Shown: one piece after another, positions 45,694 to 55,265 of the stretch
Layout: the number at the start of each line of letters is the position of its first letter
Numbering within the stretch: position 1 is the first letter of the stretch
Source of the DNA: Trinickia caryophylli
GTDB lineage: Bacteria; Pseudomonadota; Gammaproteobacteria; Burkholderiales; Burkholderiaceae
Direction: 5' to 3'
Length of the DNA stretch: 64,000 nucleotides
NCBI RefSeq assembly: GCF_034424545.1
Contig: NZ_CP139971.1
Coordinates: 1,612,001-1,676,000 of the forward strand
Translations under genes and position numbers: made by a program
Notes under the pieces: generated by a model
Told to the model about the DNA's origin: nothing
Database searches by the model: none
Seen by the model: only the letters and a program-made list of their open reading frames with translations

Positions 45694-47112
45694 GTGCCGA
45701 AGATCCAGTCGGGCGGGCCGATATCGCCGGCTGCCAGTGCACATTCCGCCGAGCCGCAGGATGAAAACGAAGCGCGCGCGCCGAATAGCGCCGCGACTCA
45801 AGGGTCGAGCCGCCATCAGGACGCACGACTGCAGCCTCTCGATTCGAGGCGGCGCCCATCGTCGCCAACCGGCGCCTCATCGAGCGCGCCGCGCACCGCA
45901 AACCTCCCGGTAGCAGGCGAAAACCCGGGCGCGGTCGGCGCCTTGCGTAGACGGCGGACCGGCGGCGACGGCGAACTCGCCCCGTCAACGACGAACGAAT
46001 CGGCTTCGACAGGCCGTGACGAAGACCGCGCGGCCGACGGCGAAACGCGTGAGCAGGCCACGGGCGTAACGAGGCTCGCCCGTGGCGCGCGCAACGTCGC
46101 GTACCGAGCGTTTCAAGGCTATGTGGGGATGCTCGCGATCTCGGCCGGCTATCGCACGGTGCGCAATCCGGGCGAAGCGCTGCGCCATCCATTGGCGACG
46201 CTCGGCGGGATCGTGTCGTTCAGTGAGCGCCTCTCGGAGCAGACGATCCAGCAGGGCCGCGCGGACGTACTGGCACGGCATGGCAGCTATATTCCCGCGG
46301 ACAGCGCTTGCCACGAGGTCGAACCACGCATTTCCTACGAATTGCCGCTCGGCGTAGGCGGACGCGTGACACGCGGCAACCGTCCGCACTACAACAAGCC
46401 GACCGATTTCGAGTTGAGCCGTTTCGTGCCAAATGGAGGTGGACTGCACGCCGTTCACCACGAAAGCCTGCATTGCTACACCCATCCGAACTTCGCCACC
46501 TCGATGCGCAATAGCCCGTACTGGCGCACCATCGAAGAGGCGCTGACCGAACATTTCGCAGACGAATTACCAGGGCACGCGATCGGTAAGGCCACGCCAT
46601 ACGACCTCAGCCGGCTGCCGAACGGCAAGCGTTGGTCGACGGCGGCAGCGGAACTGGAAAAGGCTGCCGGTACCGAGACGCTCCAACGTGCGTATTTCAG
46701 CGGCGATGTGGACGCGATCCGCGCGGTGTCGGCCGCCATCGTCGACATCTGGCCGAAGGAGCCCACCCACACCGCGTGGCGCGCCATTTCGCTCAGCCAG
46801 AGCCACCAGCGCCGCAGTCTGGCGGAATGCTTCGTCGGTGCGGCGCTGCTATCGACAGGCAAACTGCCAGCCGACCCCGCGCCGGGTTCGGGCGACGCGG
46901 GCAACTGGGCATGGCGGCATCTGCCCGTCAATCAATTCAAGCAGATTGCGCCGAAGCAGGCCAAGGCCATCCGGCAGCAGGCGCAGGCGCTTCAATCGAA
47001 GCTCGGCCGGACATTCGATCAGGCGTTCTACGGCTTCGATTCGCACACGCAAGGCGAGGCAATGGGGGCAATTCAGGCGCAAATTCACCGCGAGTGGAAG
47101 CCGGTGCTTTGA
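45694..47112 (+). CDS. Candidate type III effector with HExxH metalloprotease motif
   Basis: A 472-residue protein of no recognised family. Residues 1-125 are polar and disordered, rich in Ser, Ala, Pro, Gln and Arg, like type III secretion signals; there is no Sec signal peptide. Residues 135-460 look globular. HESLH at 256-260 fits the zinc-protease HExxH motif, and EEALTEHFAD starting at 281 offers a third ligand as in gluzincins. A GTG start with GGGAG six bases upstream and a perfect PIP box with -10 element point to control by a HrpB/HrpX regulator. It adjoins mobile-element debris. The enzymatic activity and secretion are inference. Confidence 0.75.
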   Translation: MPKIQSGGPISPAASAHSAEPQDENEARAPNSAATQGSSRHQDARLQPLDSRRRPSSPTGASSSAPRTANLPVAGENPGAVGALRRRRTGGDGELAPSTTNESASTGRDEDRAADGETREQATGVTRLARGARNVAYRAFQGYVGMLAISAGYRTVRNPGEALRHPLATLGGIVSFSERLSEQTIQQGRADVLARHGSYIPADSACHEVEPRISYELPLGVGGRVTRGNRPHYNKPTDFELSRFVPNGGGLHAVHHESLHCYTHPNFATSMRNSPYWRTIEEALTEHFADELPGHAIGKATPYDLSRLPNGKRWSTAAAELEKAAGTETLQRAYFSGDVDAIRAVSAAIVDIWPKEPTHTAWRAISLSQSHQRRSLAECFVGAALLSTGKLPADPAPGSGDAGNWAWRHLPVNQFKQIAPKQAKAIRQQAQALQSKLGRTFDQAFYGFDSHTQGEAMGAIQAQIHREWKPVL

Positions 47113-47451
47113 ATTTGACGCGCCGAGTAGCATATCGAGCGAAGCGAGACGGTATCAATCACGCTTCTCTACTGCATTCCTATTTGAACCGAAAAGGCAG
47201 ATATTCGCTTTTGCCTGCGCCGCTGGCTGCGCGGAAAATAGTGCGTGATGCCGCGCTCCGCCCGCCTCCCCGCTGCGCGGGCGTCCCCAGCCTCTCTCCT
47301 TATCAGAAACCCTAACGCAAACGATTGCGCTCGCTAGTGCGCTCAAGTCGCTGCTTCGCTCCTCCGTAAGAGCAATTGCATGTTTTTATCAATGTCGGGG
47401 CCAATGCGCAATTGCCGGCGACACCGTCTCGGGTTTACGGAGAAATTAAGT
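47113..47451. other. Intergenic region before the chemotaxis receptor gene
   Basis: About 340 bases without a gene. It contains a CG-rich patch near 47250-47290 and a TCAAG near 47345 that could be half of a flagellar sigma-28 promoter, but a convincing -10 partner (GCCGATAA-like) is lacking. I see nothing else. Confidence 0.4.
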
Positions 47452-49218
47452 ATGGGATTCAATCAAATGACGGTCCGTGCGAAGCTTACGCTGGCATTCG
47501 GCGTTCTGGCGGCGATCGTGCTGCTCGTGTCGGGACTGGCGCTGAAGGCGCTTGCGGATGCGAATGACGCGTTCGCGACCTACGTGAAAGGAGTCAGCGC
47601 GCGGGCCGAGATGGCGACGATGGTGCGAACGGCGGTGGACAGGCGGGCGATTGCCGCGCGTAACCTCGTGCTGGTGAAGAAGCCCGAAGACCTCGCGATG
47701 GAAAAGGCGGCGGTGCTGCAGGCCGAGAAAGATGTGCAGGTACGCCTTGCTCAGCTCAACGACATGGTTGCGCACGGCGTGGGCGTTGCGCCGGAAGCGA
47801 AGACGCTTGCCGCCGGTATCGAGCGCGTCGAAGCCCAGTATGGGCCGGTGGCGCTTGCGATCGTGAACGCAGCGCTCGAAGGGCGGCACGATGAAGCCGT
47901 TACGATGATGAACGACCAGTGCCGTCCGTTGCTCGCGCAACTGATCGAGGCTGCCAACAAGTTCGTTGCATTCTCGCGGGGCCGAGCCGACACCATGGTG
48001 GCCGATGCCGAGGCGCGGTATGCGACCGAGCGGCTCGTCCTGATCGGAATGAGCCTCGCGGCGCTTTGTTTGGCAATCCTGGCTGCGTTGGCGATTACGC
48101 GCAGTCTTACGCGGGCATTGGGTGCCGAGCCGAACGTGCTCGGCGAGGCCACGCGCCGCGTGGCCGAGGGCGATCTGCGCCCCGTGGCGGGCTCGCAGTC
48201 CGCGGCGCCGGGCAGCGTGCTCGCATCGATGGGCGAGATGCAGGGGAGCCTGGTGCGGCTGATCGGTCAGGTGCGTACGGCAGCCGACGGCATTGCCACG
48301 GGCTCGAGCGAGATCGCCTCGGGCAACGAGGACTTGTCGTCGCGTACGGAGCAGCAGGCCTCGTCGCTGCAGGAAACGGCTTCCAGCATGGAGGAGTTGA
48401 CCTCGACTGTCCGCCAGAATGCCGATAACGCGCAACAGGCGAGTTCGCTTGCCGCGAATGCATCGGAAGTGGCACAAAAGGGCAGCGGCGTCGTGAGTCA
48501 GGTCGTGGATACGATGGCGCGAATCAGCGACAGTTCTTCGCGAATCGCGGAAATCACGGGCATGATCGAGGGCATCGCCTTTCAGACGAATATCCTCGCG
48601 CTCAATGCGGCTGTGGAGGCTGCTCGCGCCGGCGAGCAAGGGCGTGGATTCGCCGTGGTCGCGAGCGAGGTGCGCAGCCTTGCGCAGCGTTCGTCGAGCG
48701 CCGCGAAGGAAATCAAGGAACTCATCGGCGAATCGGTCGATCGCGTACGCGACGGCGCGCAATTCGCCGAAGAGGCGGGCGCGACGATGACCGAAATCAC
48801 GCAGGCGATTGCGCGTGTGACCGACATCATGGGCGAGATCGCGGCCGCTTCGAGCGAGCAAAGCCGTGGCATCGAGCAGGTCAACCACGCGATTACGCAG
48901 ATGGACGAGGTGACGCAGCAAAACGCGGCGCTCGTCGAGGAAGCCGCCGCGGCGTCGAAATCGCTCGAACAGCAGGGGCGCCAGCTGAACGACGCCGTGG
49001 CGTTCTTCCGGTTGGAGGCGGGCGCTACCGAACGCTCCCCGGCGCCCGAGCGCAAAAAGGCGGCCGTAGCCAAGCCGGCTGCGCCTGTTGCGCGTCGTGC
49101 CGTTGCCGTTGCTCCGCGCCCAACCAAGGCGGCTCCGGCCGCAACTGGAGGGGCGCCGGCCGTGGCTGCGCCAGCGGCAAGCGCGCAGGCTGCAAGCGCC
49201 GACTGGCAGACCTTCTGA
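47452..49218 (+). CDS. Methyl-accepting chemotaxis protein
   Basis: A 588-residue inner-membrane chemoreceptor. First membrane helix at about 10-32 ([20 protein letters not shown]), periplasmic ligand domain of about 150 residues (four-helix-bundle type), second helix near 195-215, HAMP, then the signalling domain with the conserved tip [40 protein letters not shown]. An Ala/Pro-rich linker leads to the pentapeptide DWQTF at the very end, a CheR/CheB tether, so it is a major receptor. The ATG at 47452 follows GGAGAA. The ligand is unknown. Confidence 0.95.
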   Translation: MGFNQMTVRAKLTLAFGVLAAIVLLVSGLALKALADANDAFATYVKGVSARAEMATMVRTAVDRRAIAARNLVLVKKPEDLAMEKAAVLQAEKDVQVRLAQLNDMVAHGVGVAPEAKTLAAGIERVEAQYGPVALAIVNAALEGRHDEAVTMMNDQCRPLLAQLIEAANKFVAFSRGRADTMVADAEARYATERLVLIGMSLAALCLAILAALAITRSLTRALGAEPNVLGEATRRVAEGDLRPVAGSQSAAPGSVLASMGEMQGSLVRLIGQVRTAADGIATGSSEIASGNEDLSSRTEQQASSLQETASSMEELTSTVRQNADNAQQASSLAANASEVAQKGSGVVSQVVDTMARISDSSSRIAEITGMIEGIAFQTNILALNAAVEAARAGEQGRGFAVVASEVRSLAQRSSSAAKEIKELIGESVDRVRDGAQFAEEAGATMTEITQAIARVTDIMGEIAAASSEQSRGIEQVNHAITQMDEVTQQNAALVEEAAAASKSLEQQGRQLNDAVAFFRLEAGATERSPAPERKKAAVAKPAAPVARRAVAVAPRPTKAAPAATGGAPAVAAPAASAQAASADWQTF

Positions 49219-49332
49219 CCGCTCGGGTGGGGCGGGTGGGGGCGATCTCGGCAGACTGCGGGGGCGGCGGTGTATCATCGCCCCCGCGCACCATGCTGCA
49301 TCCTCGAGCCTGCCCCCATTTACGTACCCAAG

Positions 49333-50934
49333 ATGTCAGTCGCCGAACTCAAACGCCGCCGCACATTCGCAGTCATTTCGCACCCGGACGCCGGAAAGAC
49401 CACGCTCACCGAGAAGCTCCTGCTTTTCTCGGGCGCCATTCAGATCGCCGGTACCGTCAAAGGCCGCAAGAGCGGTCGCTATGCCACGTCCGACTGGATG
49501 GAGATCGAAAAGCAGCGCGGCATTTCGGTGGCGAGTTCGGTGATGCAGTTCGAGTACGGCGACGCCGTCATCAATCTGCTCGACACCCCGGGCCACGAAG
49601 ATTTCTCTGAAGATACGTACCGCGTGCTGACGGCCGTGGATGCGGCGGTCATGGTGATCGACGGCGCCAACGGCGTCGAGGCGCAAACGCTGAAGCTGCT
49701 CGAAGTATGCCGCAGCCGCCGCACGCCGATCGTCACGTTCATCAACAAGCTCGATCGCGAAGTACGCGAGCCGCTCGACTTGCTCGACGAAATCGAGCAG
49801 CACCTGGGCGTTGCGGCCGTGCCGTTCACCTGGCCGATCGGCATGGGCAAGGAATTTCGCGGCGTGTACGACGTCGAGCACGACCAGGTGCGGCTGTTCC
49901 GTGCCGGCGAGGATACGGCTGGCGGCGCCGTCGAGACGCTGAGCGCGCCGGACGACGAGGAAGGCGAGCGGCGTTTCGGCTTCGCGTGGACGCGCGCCAA
50001 GGAAGAAATCGATCTGATTGGCGCGGCCACGCCAGCTTTCGATCGGGAGGCGTTCCTGGCGGGCGAGCAGTCGCCCGTGCTGTTCGGCTCGGCCATCAAC
50101 AATTTCGGTGTGAAGGAAGTGCTCGACGCGCTGGTCGAGCTTGCGCCGCCGCCTTCCGCGCGCATGGCCGTGGAGCGCCCGGTGCAACCGGAAGAGCCGA
50201 AGTTCACCGGTGTGGTGTTCAAGGTGCAGGCGAACATGGACCTTGCGCACCGCGATCGTGTGGCGTTCATCCGCGTCTGCTCGGGGCACTTCGAGCGCGG
50301 CATGGCGCTGAAGGTGACGCGTTCGGGCAAGACGTTTCGCGCGAACAACGTCGTCACGTTTCTTTCGCAACGGCGCGAGACGGTGAGCGAAGCGTACCCC
50401 GGCGATATCATCGGCATTCCGAATCACGGCACGCTGAGCCTCGGCGATACGCTGACCGAAGGCGAGCAGTTGCAGTTCGTCGGCTTGCCGTTCTTTGCGC
50501 CCGAGATCTTCCAGACGGTCGAGGTGGTCGATCCGATGCGTGCGAAGCAACTGGGCGAAGCGCTCAAGCAGCTTGGCGAGGAGGGCGCGATCCAGGTGTT
50601 CCGCCCGACGCATGGCGGCCTGACGATCCTGGGTGCCGTGGGGCAGCTGCAATTCGAGGTGGTGTCGCACCGCCTGTCGGCCGAGTACAAGGTCGATGTA
50701 CGCATCATGCCGGCGCGCTATCGGATGTCGCGTTGGGTCACCTGCGAGGATCCGGCCGAGCTCAGGCGCTTTCTCGACGCCTATTCGGTGCGGATCGCAC
50801 TCGATGCCTCGAATGCGCCGACCTATCTGGCCTCGCATATCTCCGAGATCGAGGTGGCGCAAAAGGCGTGGCCGAAGATCGTCTTCAATGAGTTGCGCGA
50901 GCGTTCGGGTGCGCCGTTCAAGAAGGCGATTTGA
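49333..50934 (+). CDS. prfC: Peptide chain release factor 3
   Basis: A 533-residue translational GTPase that recycles RF1 and RF2 after peptide release. G1 motif SHPDAGKTTLTEKLLLFSG, switch region GRYATSDWMEIEKQRGISVA, G3 LDTPGHEDFSEDTYRVL, G4 FINKLDRE, and the C-terminal RF3 domain (GAVGQLQFEVVSHRLSAEY) are all present. Length is as usual (about 530). The ATG at 49333 matches the family start MSVAELKRRRTFAVISHPD. Confidence 0.97.
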   Translation: MSVAELKRRRTFAVISHPDAGKTTLTEKLLLFSGAIQIAGTVKGRKSGRYATSDWMEIEKQRGISVASSVMQFEYGDAVINLLDTPGHEDFSEDTYRVLTAVDAAVMVIDGANGVEAQTLKLLEVCRSRRTPIVTFINKLDREVREPLDLLDEIEQHLGVAAVPFTWPIGMGKEFRGVYDVEHDQVRLFRAGEDTAGGAVETLSAPDDEEGERRFGFAWTRAKEEIDLIGAATPAFDREAFLAGEQSPVLFGSAINNFGVKEVLDALVELAPPPSARMAVERPVQPEEPKFTGVVFKVQANMDLAHRDRVAFIRVCSGHFERGMALKVTRSGKTFRANNVVTFLSQRRETVSEAYPGDIIGIPNHGTLSLGDTLTEGEQLQFVGLPFFAPEIFQTVEVVDPMRAKQLGEALKQLGEEGAIQVFRPTHGGLTILGAVGQLQFEVVSHRLSAEYKVDVRIMPARYRMSRWVTCEDPAELRRFLDAYSVRIALDASNAPTYLASHISEIEVAQKAWPKIVFNELRERSGAPFKKAI

Positions 50935-51033
50935 GGCGGTTCGGTTGGGACTCGAGCTGGATAGCGCCTGTTGGGAGGCGCCGAGTGCAAAGCCGATCAG
51001 CGCATTGAAAAGACGGTTGCGGTTGCCGTCTCG

Positions 51034-51483
51034 TCAGTGCGCTTCCACGGCTTCGACGACCTCATGCTCGACATACGTCAGCCGACGCCAGCGCTCGATG
51101 CCGGTGAAAACGCAGGCGATGCCGTGCACCGCAGCCGCTTCGGCGAATTTCTCGCAACACAGCGCCTTGAGTTCCCCGATGGCTTCCTGAGTGAAGTCGC
51201 CGCCGCTCGCAAACGATATGGCTACCACGAGGCGCCCATCGGATTCCAGGAGCGCTTCGTCAATTTCGCAAACGTCGTATGCCGGTGCTTCGACCTCGCC
51301 ATCGTCGGGATACATCGACGGCAGGTTCCGGTACTCGCCATTGATCGCGGCGTACGCATCGTCGAGTGCGTGGCGCACGACGTCGGGGATATCGCCCTCG
51401 AATTCAGTGGTGAGTCCGGCGAGTTGAAACTGCACTGCAATCCAGGTTTCTTCGAGTTGGGGGGTACTGCTCGATACCGCCAT
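51034..51483 (-). CDS. Hypothetical protein
   Basis: A 149-residue acidic protein with no recognised domain. It appears to be a compact alpha/beta protein (TWIAVQFQLAGLTTEF, GRLVVAISFASGGDF, ACVFTGIERWRRLTYVEHEVVEAVEAH). No signal peptide or membrane helix. It is convergent with prfC and stands alone. A GGAACG-type sequence precedes the ATG. Composition matches the chromosome. Confidence 0.65.
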   Translation of the reverse strand: MAVSSSTPQLEETWIAVQFQLAGLTTEFEGDIPDVVRHALDDAYAAINGEYRNLPSMYPDDGEVEAPAYDVCEIDEALLESDGRLVVAISFASGGDFTQEAIGELKALCCEKFAEAAAVHGIACVFTGIERWRRLTYVEHEVVEAVEAH

Positions 51484-51631
51484 TGACGTTCCTTCGGTTG
51501 TGCGCGTTTGTGCCCTCGAGCGAAACAGGCGTTGCGTATGTTACGACGCAGGCGGCAATGCCGCTACCCCGGGGCGTCGCAGCCACGCGAGCCGCCCCAC
51601 CGCTCCAACGACCAGCGGCCCCGGCCGACGA

Positions 51632-53092
51632 TCAAGCACCCTGCCAGCAGAGGTATTTCACCTCCAGAAACTCGTCGATGCCGAGGTGCGACCCTTCCCG
51701 CCCCAACCCGCTTTGCTTCATCCCCCCGAACGGTGCCAGCTCGTTCGAGATCAACCCGCAGTTGATCCCGACCATACCCGCTTCGATGCGCGCCGCAGCC
51801 CGCCAGATGCGCTGTGCATCGCGGCTGTACAGATACGCGGCCAGCCCGTACTCCGTATCGTTGGCGAGCGTGAGTGCCTGCTCGTCGTTGTCGAAGCGCA
51901 GCAACGGCGCGACGGGGCCAAAGGTTTCCTCGTGCGAGATCCGCATGGCAGGCGTGACCTTCCCCAGCACCGTGGCCTGAAAGAAGAAGCCCCCCAAAGC
52001 GTGACGGGCGCCGCCATGCAAAAGCTCGGCACCGTTCGCCAGCGCGTTCTCGATGTGTTCCTCGACTTTACGCACGGCGGCTTCGTCGATAAGCGGGCCA
52101 AGGTGCACCCCGGACTCCAGTCCGCTGCCCACGCGCAGCTGCGCGACGCGCTCGACCACCCGCTCGGCCACCGCATCGTACACGCCCGATTGCACCAGTA
52201 TCCGGTTTGCGCTGATGCAGGCTTGCCCTGTATTGCGGAACTTCGCCGCGACGATACCGTCCGCGGCGGCATCGAGGTCCGCGTCGTCGAAGACGATGAG
52301 CGGCGCGTTGCCGCCCAGCTCCATCGAGCACTTCTTGACGGTCTGCGCGGTCTGCGCGAGCAGCACGCGGCCGATTTCGGTCGATCCCGTAAACGTCAGC
52401 TTGCGCACGAGAGGGTTCGCCGTCATCTCGCCGCCTATCGCGCGTGCGTCGTCGCCCGTGACCACGCTGAGCACGCCAGGCGGAAGCCCCGCACGCCGGC
52501 CCAGTTCGGCGAGCGCGAGCGCGGTCATCGGCGTCTGGCTCGCGGGCTTGATCACCATCGTGCAGCCCGCGGCGAGCGCGGGTCCCGCCTTGCGCGTGAT
52601 CATCGCAGCCGGAAAATTCCATGGCGTGACCGCGGCGCATACGCCAATCGGTTCGCGCAAGGCGATGATCCGCTGCTCCGGCTTTGCGCCCGGGATCACG
52701 TCGCCGCGTACACGCGTGGCTTCTTCGCCGAACCACCGTACGAACGATGCGGCATAGTCGACTTCGCCGCGCGCTTCGGCCAGCGGCTTGCCTTCCTCTA
52801 ACGTGATCAGGGTGGCGAGGTCGTCCCTGTGTGCGACGATGAGTTCGTACCAGCGCCGCAGCGCCGCGCCACGATCATGGGCCGTCTGCGCGCGCCACGC
52901 GCCGAATGCCTCATGCGCGGCTTCGATGGCGAGCCGTACCTCGCCTTCCCTGCAACGCGGCAGTGCGGCGAGCACCGATCGATCGAAAGGGTTCCGAATC
53001 GTGTAGCGGCCATGCGGCGTGTCTTCGACCCATTGACCGCCGATGAATGCCGCCTCGTGCCAAAGGCCGGTGTCGTGCAGAAGATGCTTCAT
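51632..53092 (-). CDS. NAD(P)-dependent aldehyde dehydrogenase (succinate-semialdehyde dehydrogenase family)
   Basis: A 486-residue aldehyde dehydrogenase. Markers: VTPWNFPAAMITRKAGPALA, FTGSTEIGRVLL, the general base Glu in MELGGNAPLIVF, the catalytic cysteine in NTGQACISANRILV, and ETFGPVAPLLRF. It is closest in style to succinate-semialdehyde or alpha-ketoglutarate-semialdehyde dehydrogenases. The ATG at 53092 is preferred, with GGAGG upstream though at a long spacing; an ATG six codons earlier is possible. It is the last gene of a minus-strand operon and lies 29 bases after the DapA-family gene. Confidence 0.93.
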   Translation of the reverse strand: MKHLLHDTGLWHEAAFIGGQWVEDTPHGRYTIRNPFDRSVLAALPRCREGEVRLAIEAAHEAFGAWRAQTAHDRGAALRRWYELIVAHRDDLATLITLEEGKPLAEARGEVDYAASFVRWFGEEATRVRGDVIPGAKPEQRIIALREPIGVCAAVTPWNFPAAMITRKAGPALAAGCTMVIKPASQTPMTALALAELGRRAGLPPGVLSVVTGDDARAIGGEMTANPLVRKLTFTGSTEIGRVLLAQTAQTVKKCSMELGGNAPLIVFDDADLDAAADGIVAAKFRNTGQACISANRILVQSGVYDAVAERVVERVAQLRVGSGLESGVHLGPLIDEAAVRKVEEHIENALANGAELLHGGARHALGGFFFQATVLGKVTPAMRISHEETFGPVAPLLRFDNDEQALTLANDTEYGLAAYLYSRDAQRIWRAAARIEAGMVGINCGLISNELAPFGGMKQSGLGREGSHLGIDEFLEVKYLCWQGA

Positions 53093-53121
53093 CCGTTGTT
53101 CGCCCTCCATTGTCCGTCGCA

Positions 53122-54141
53122 TCAGCAGGGAAAGCGGCCGACCATGTACTGCGCATCGTCGTCGTCGGTCACCGGCAGGCCGGACGCTTTCAGCCCCTGG
53201 CGCAGCATCTTCATGAGCCGATCCGGCACGCGCATGGCGGGCGCGCGCAGCGGGCCGCCATTGAACCCGGCGAGCCAGTCCTGGTATTTCCACATTGCCC
53301 GGTTCAACACGCCGGTGCCGCCCGCATAGGTCTGCGCCGCCGCGCCGTTGGCGTTGCGCGCGGGATTGACCTGCCAATACAGCTGCATGGCTTCTTCCCA
53401 TCGGCCGCGCCGCGCAAGATCGAACGCCCTCGGGTAGTAATCGCTCATCCAGGCGGTGTTGCTCGTGCCCGAAAACTGCAGCTTCATGAGGCTCATGAGC
53501 GCAATGGCGTCGCCTTCTATCGGGCAGCTGATCACCACGTCTTCGCGGAAGTGGTGATACATCTCGCAGATGCCTGCTGGCAGCGGAAAGCCCTGCTCGG
53601 CTTTGATAGCGACGATATTCGGGCAATCGTCGAGCAGACGGCGCACGAGCGATACCGGCATGCCGGCCGGATGAACGCGTTCGAAGCCCCAGAGCGGAAT
53701 CGGGAACAGCATGACGGCGAGATCGGTCGCGTCGCAAAATGCCTTCGTGTAGTCGTAGATCTCTTTTTCCGAAGTGGGCCAGAACTGAGGCGGATAGGAA
53801 AGCAAAACGATGTCCGCGCCGGCTTTTGCCGCGAGTGTGGCCGCCTCGATATTTTCGGCAAGCGTGCCGAATGCGGCATGAAAGAAGAGGCCCAGCTTGT
53901 CTCCCGCCGTGTCGCGTGCCCAGGCGGTAAAGCGTGCGTTCTCCTCGGGTGTGATGGCGACTTCGCTGCAAAGCAGCGTATAGCGGAAGCCGAGACGCAT
54001 CGCAAGATCGATGTCGTGGCGAATGCCGCGCTCGTTGAGTTGCTTCAGGTCCGCGCTGTAGCTTGGAATCGTCACGGCCGAGCAGCCGGTTAGCTGCTCT
54101 TTTGCCCATGCGCGGGCGTCTTGACGGGTGTATGCAGGCAT
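53122..54141 (-). CDS. DapA (dihydrodipicolinate synthase) family aldolase/dehydratase
   Basis: A 339-residue class I aldolase-fold protein, longer than DapA itself (about 292). The Schiff-base lysine is in CPNIVAIKAEQG and the conserved tyrosine in ADIVLLSYPPQFWP; the N-terminus GCSAVTIPSYSADLKQLNER replaces the usual TPF motif. With a semialdehyde dehydrogenase and an ornithine cyclodeaminase-family gene beside it, it more likely acts in sugar acid or hydroxyproline-type catabolism than in lysine synthesis. The exact reaction is unknown. Confidence 0.88.
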   Translation of the reverse strand: MPAYTRQDARAWAKEQLTGCSAVTIPSYSADLKQLNERGIRHDIDLAMRLGFRYTLLCSEVAITPEENARFTAWARDTAGDKLGLFFHAAFGTLAENIEAATLAAKAGADIVLLSYPPQFWPTSEKEIYDYTKAFCDATDLAVMLFPIPLWGFERVHPAGMPVSLVRRLLDDCPNIVAIKAEQGFPLPAGICEMYHHFREDVVISCPIEGDAIALMSLMKLQFSGTSNTAWMSDYYPRAFDLARRGRWEEAMQLYWQVNPARNANGAAAQTYAGGTGVLNRAMWKYQDWLAGFNGGPLRAPAMRVPDRLMKMLRQGLKASGLPVTDDDDAQYMVGRFPC

Positions 54142-54175
54142 GAGAACGATCCTCGAGTCGAATATTGCGGTTTAT

Positions 54176-55186
54176 TTACTTGGCTACGGGCACGATGCTC
54201 GCCGGCAGCGGCATACCGCAGCCGCGCGCCTTGGCGCGTATGAAAAGCATTTCGGCGATCACCACGTCCTGTAGTGCCGAGCCCACCGATTTGTAGACGA
54301 CGATGTCGTCGTTGGACTGGCGCGGTATTGCCTGGCCCGAGACGAGCGCGGCGAGCGAGGTCAGTTTCCCGGCGAGCGGTACGCCTGCGCGTGCCGCGGC
54401 GATGCCGTCGCCGGTGTCGTGCGCGACTTCGTCGGGCATGTCGGCCACGACGCACGCGGCCCGCGCGATCGTCTCTTCATCGAGCTCGCGCTGCTCGGGC
54501 AACGTGGAGCCGAGAGAGACCACCGTCGAGCCGGCCCGCAGCCACGCGGCGCGCAGCACGGGTGACTCGTCGCGGCTGCGCGCCGCGCAAATCACGACAT
54601 CGGCATCCTGCACGGCCGCTTCGGCGCTGATTGCCGCGGAGATCTCCACATGGGGCGCGAACGCGTCGGCAAAGCGCTCGCGGCTGGCCTGCGTCGGGCT
54701 GAACACGCGCACTGCTTCTATCTCGCGCACGGCGATCAGGCATTCGAGTGCGCCGCGTGCCTCGAATCCGGAGCCGATCACCGCAACCCGCAAGGGTTGT
54801 CGCGGGGCCAGCCGGTCGATGGCGAGCGTAGCAGTGGCGGCGGTGCGCAGTCCCGTCACGCGGTTACCGTCGATGAGCGCACTGAGCGCCATTGTTTCCC
54901 GATCGAAAAGCGAGATCAGATAGGCGGCACGGCGCGCGCGTGGGGAGGCCGCAATGAGCTTGCAGCCCATGTGCCCTCCGACGGGCGAGACGGCGCTCAG
55001 GCTGCGCAGCCAGATACCGTCGCCGCGTGCCATCGAGCGTGGAGGAACCATCGCATCGGACGGGCAGGCGCGGTAGGCATCGGCAAGCGCGGCGACGGCT
55101 GAGGGCCAGTCGGCCAGCGATGCGACGTCGGCATCGCTCAGAAAGCGTGTGGGCGCCGGGGCGCCGGTGGGTCGGGTGGCGGACAT
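54176..55186 (-). CDS. Ornithine cyclodeaminase/mu-crystallin family protein
   Basis: A 336-residue NAD(P)-binding protein. It has FLSDADVASLADWPSAV at the start, the Rossmann motif VAVIGSGFEARGALECL, DADVVICAARSRDESPVL, GSTVVSLGSTLPEQRELDEE and the family end IVVYKSVGSALQDVVIAEML. The group covers ornithine cyclodeaminase, alanine dehydrogenase and delta1-pyrroline-2-carboxylate reductase. The ATG at 55186 is chosen over an in-frame TTG at 55213; no clear ribosome site supports either. It lies between the regulator and the DapA-family gene in one operon. Confidence 0.9.
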   Translation of the reverse strand: MSATRPTGAPAPTRFLSDADVASLADWPSAVAALADAYRACPSDAMVPPRSMARGDGIWLRSLSAVSPVGGHMGCKLIAASPRARRAAYLISLFDRETMALSALIDGNRVTGLRTAATATLAIDRLAPRQPLRVAVIGSGFEARGALECLIAVREIEAVRVFSPTQASRERFADAFAPHVEISAAISAEAAVQDADVVICAARSRDESPVLRAAWLRAGSTVVSLGSTLPEQRELDEETIARAACVVADMPDEVAHDTGDGIAAARAGVPLAGKLTSLAALVSGQAIPRQSNDDIVVYKSVGSALQDVVIAEMLFIRAKARGCGMPLPASIVPVAK

Positions 55187-55265
55187 GGTGCTGGTAGTGA
55201 CGTTGATGGCCAACGCACTATAGGCAGCACCCTCGATGGCGTGTACTGCTCAGCCTCGAAAGCAG

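Noticed and set aside
47340-47375. Sigma-28 flagellar promoter for the chemoreceptor
   Set aside because: TCAAG is present but the -10 part (CTCCGTAA) departs too far from GCCGATAA.
47446-49278. 610-codon minus-strand frame over the chemoreceptor
   Set aside because: Antisense artefact of a GC-rich gene; no recognisable protein features.
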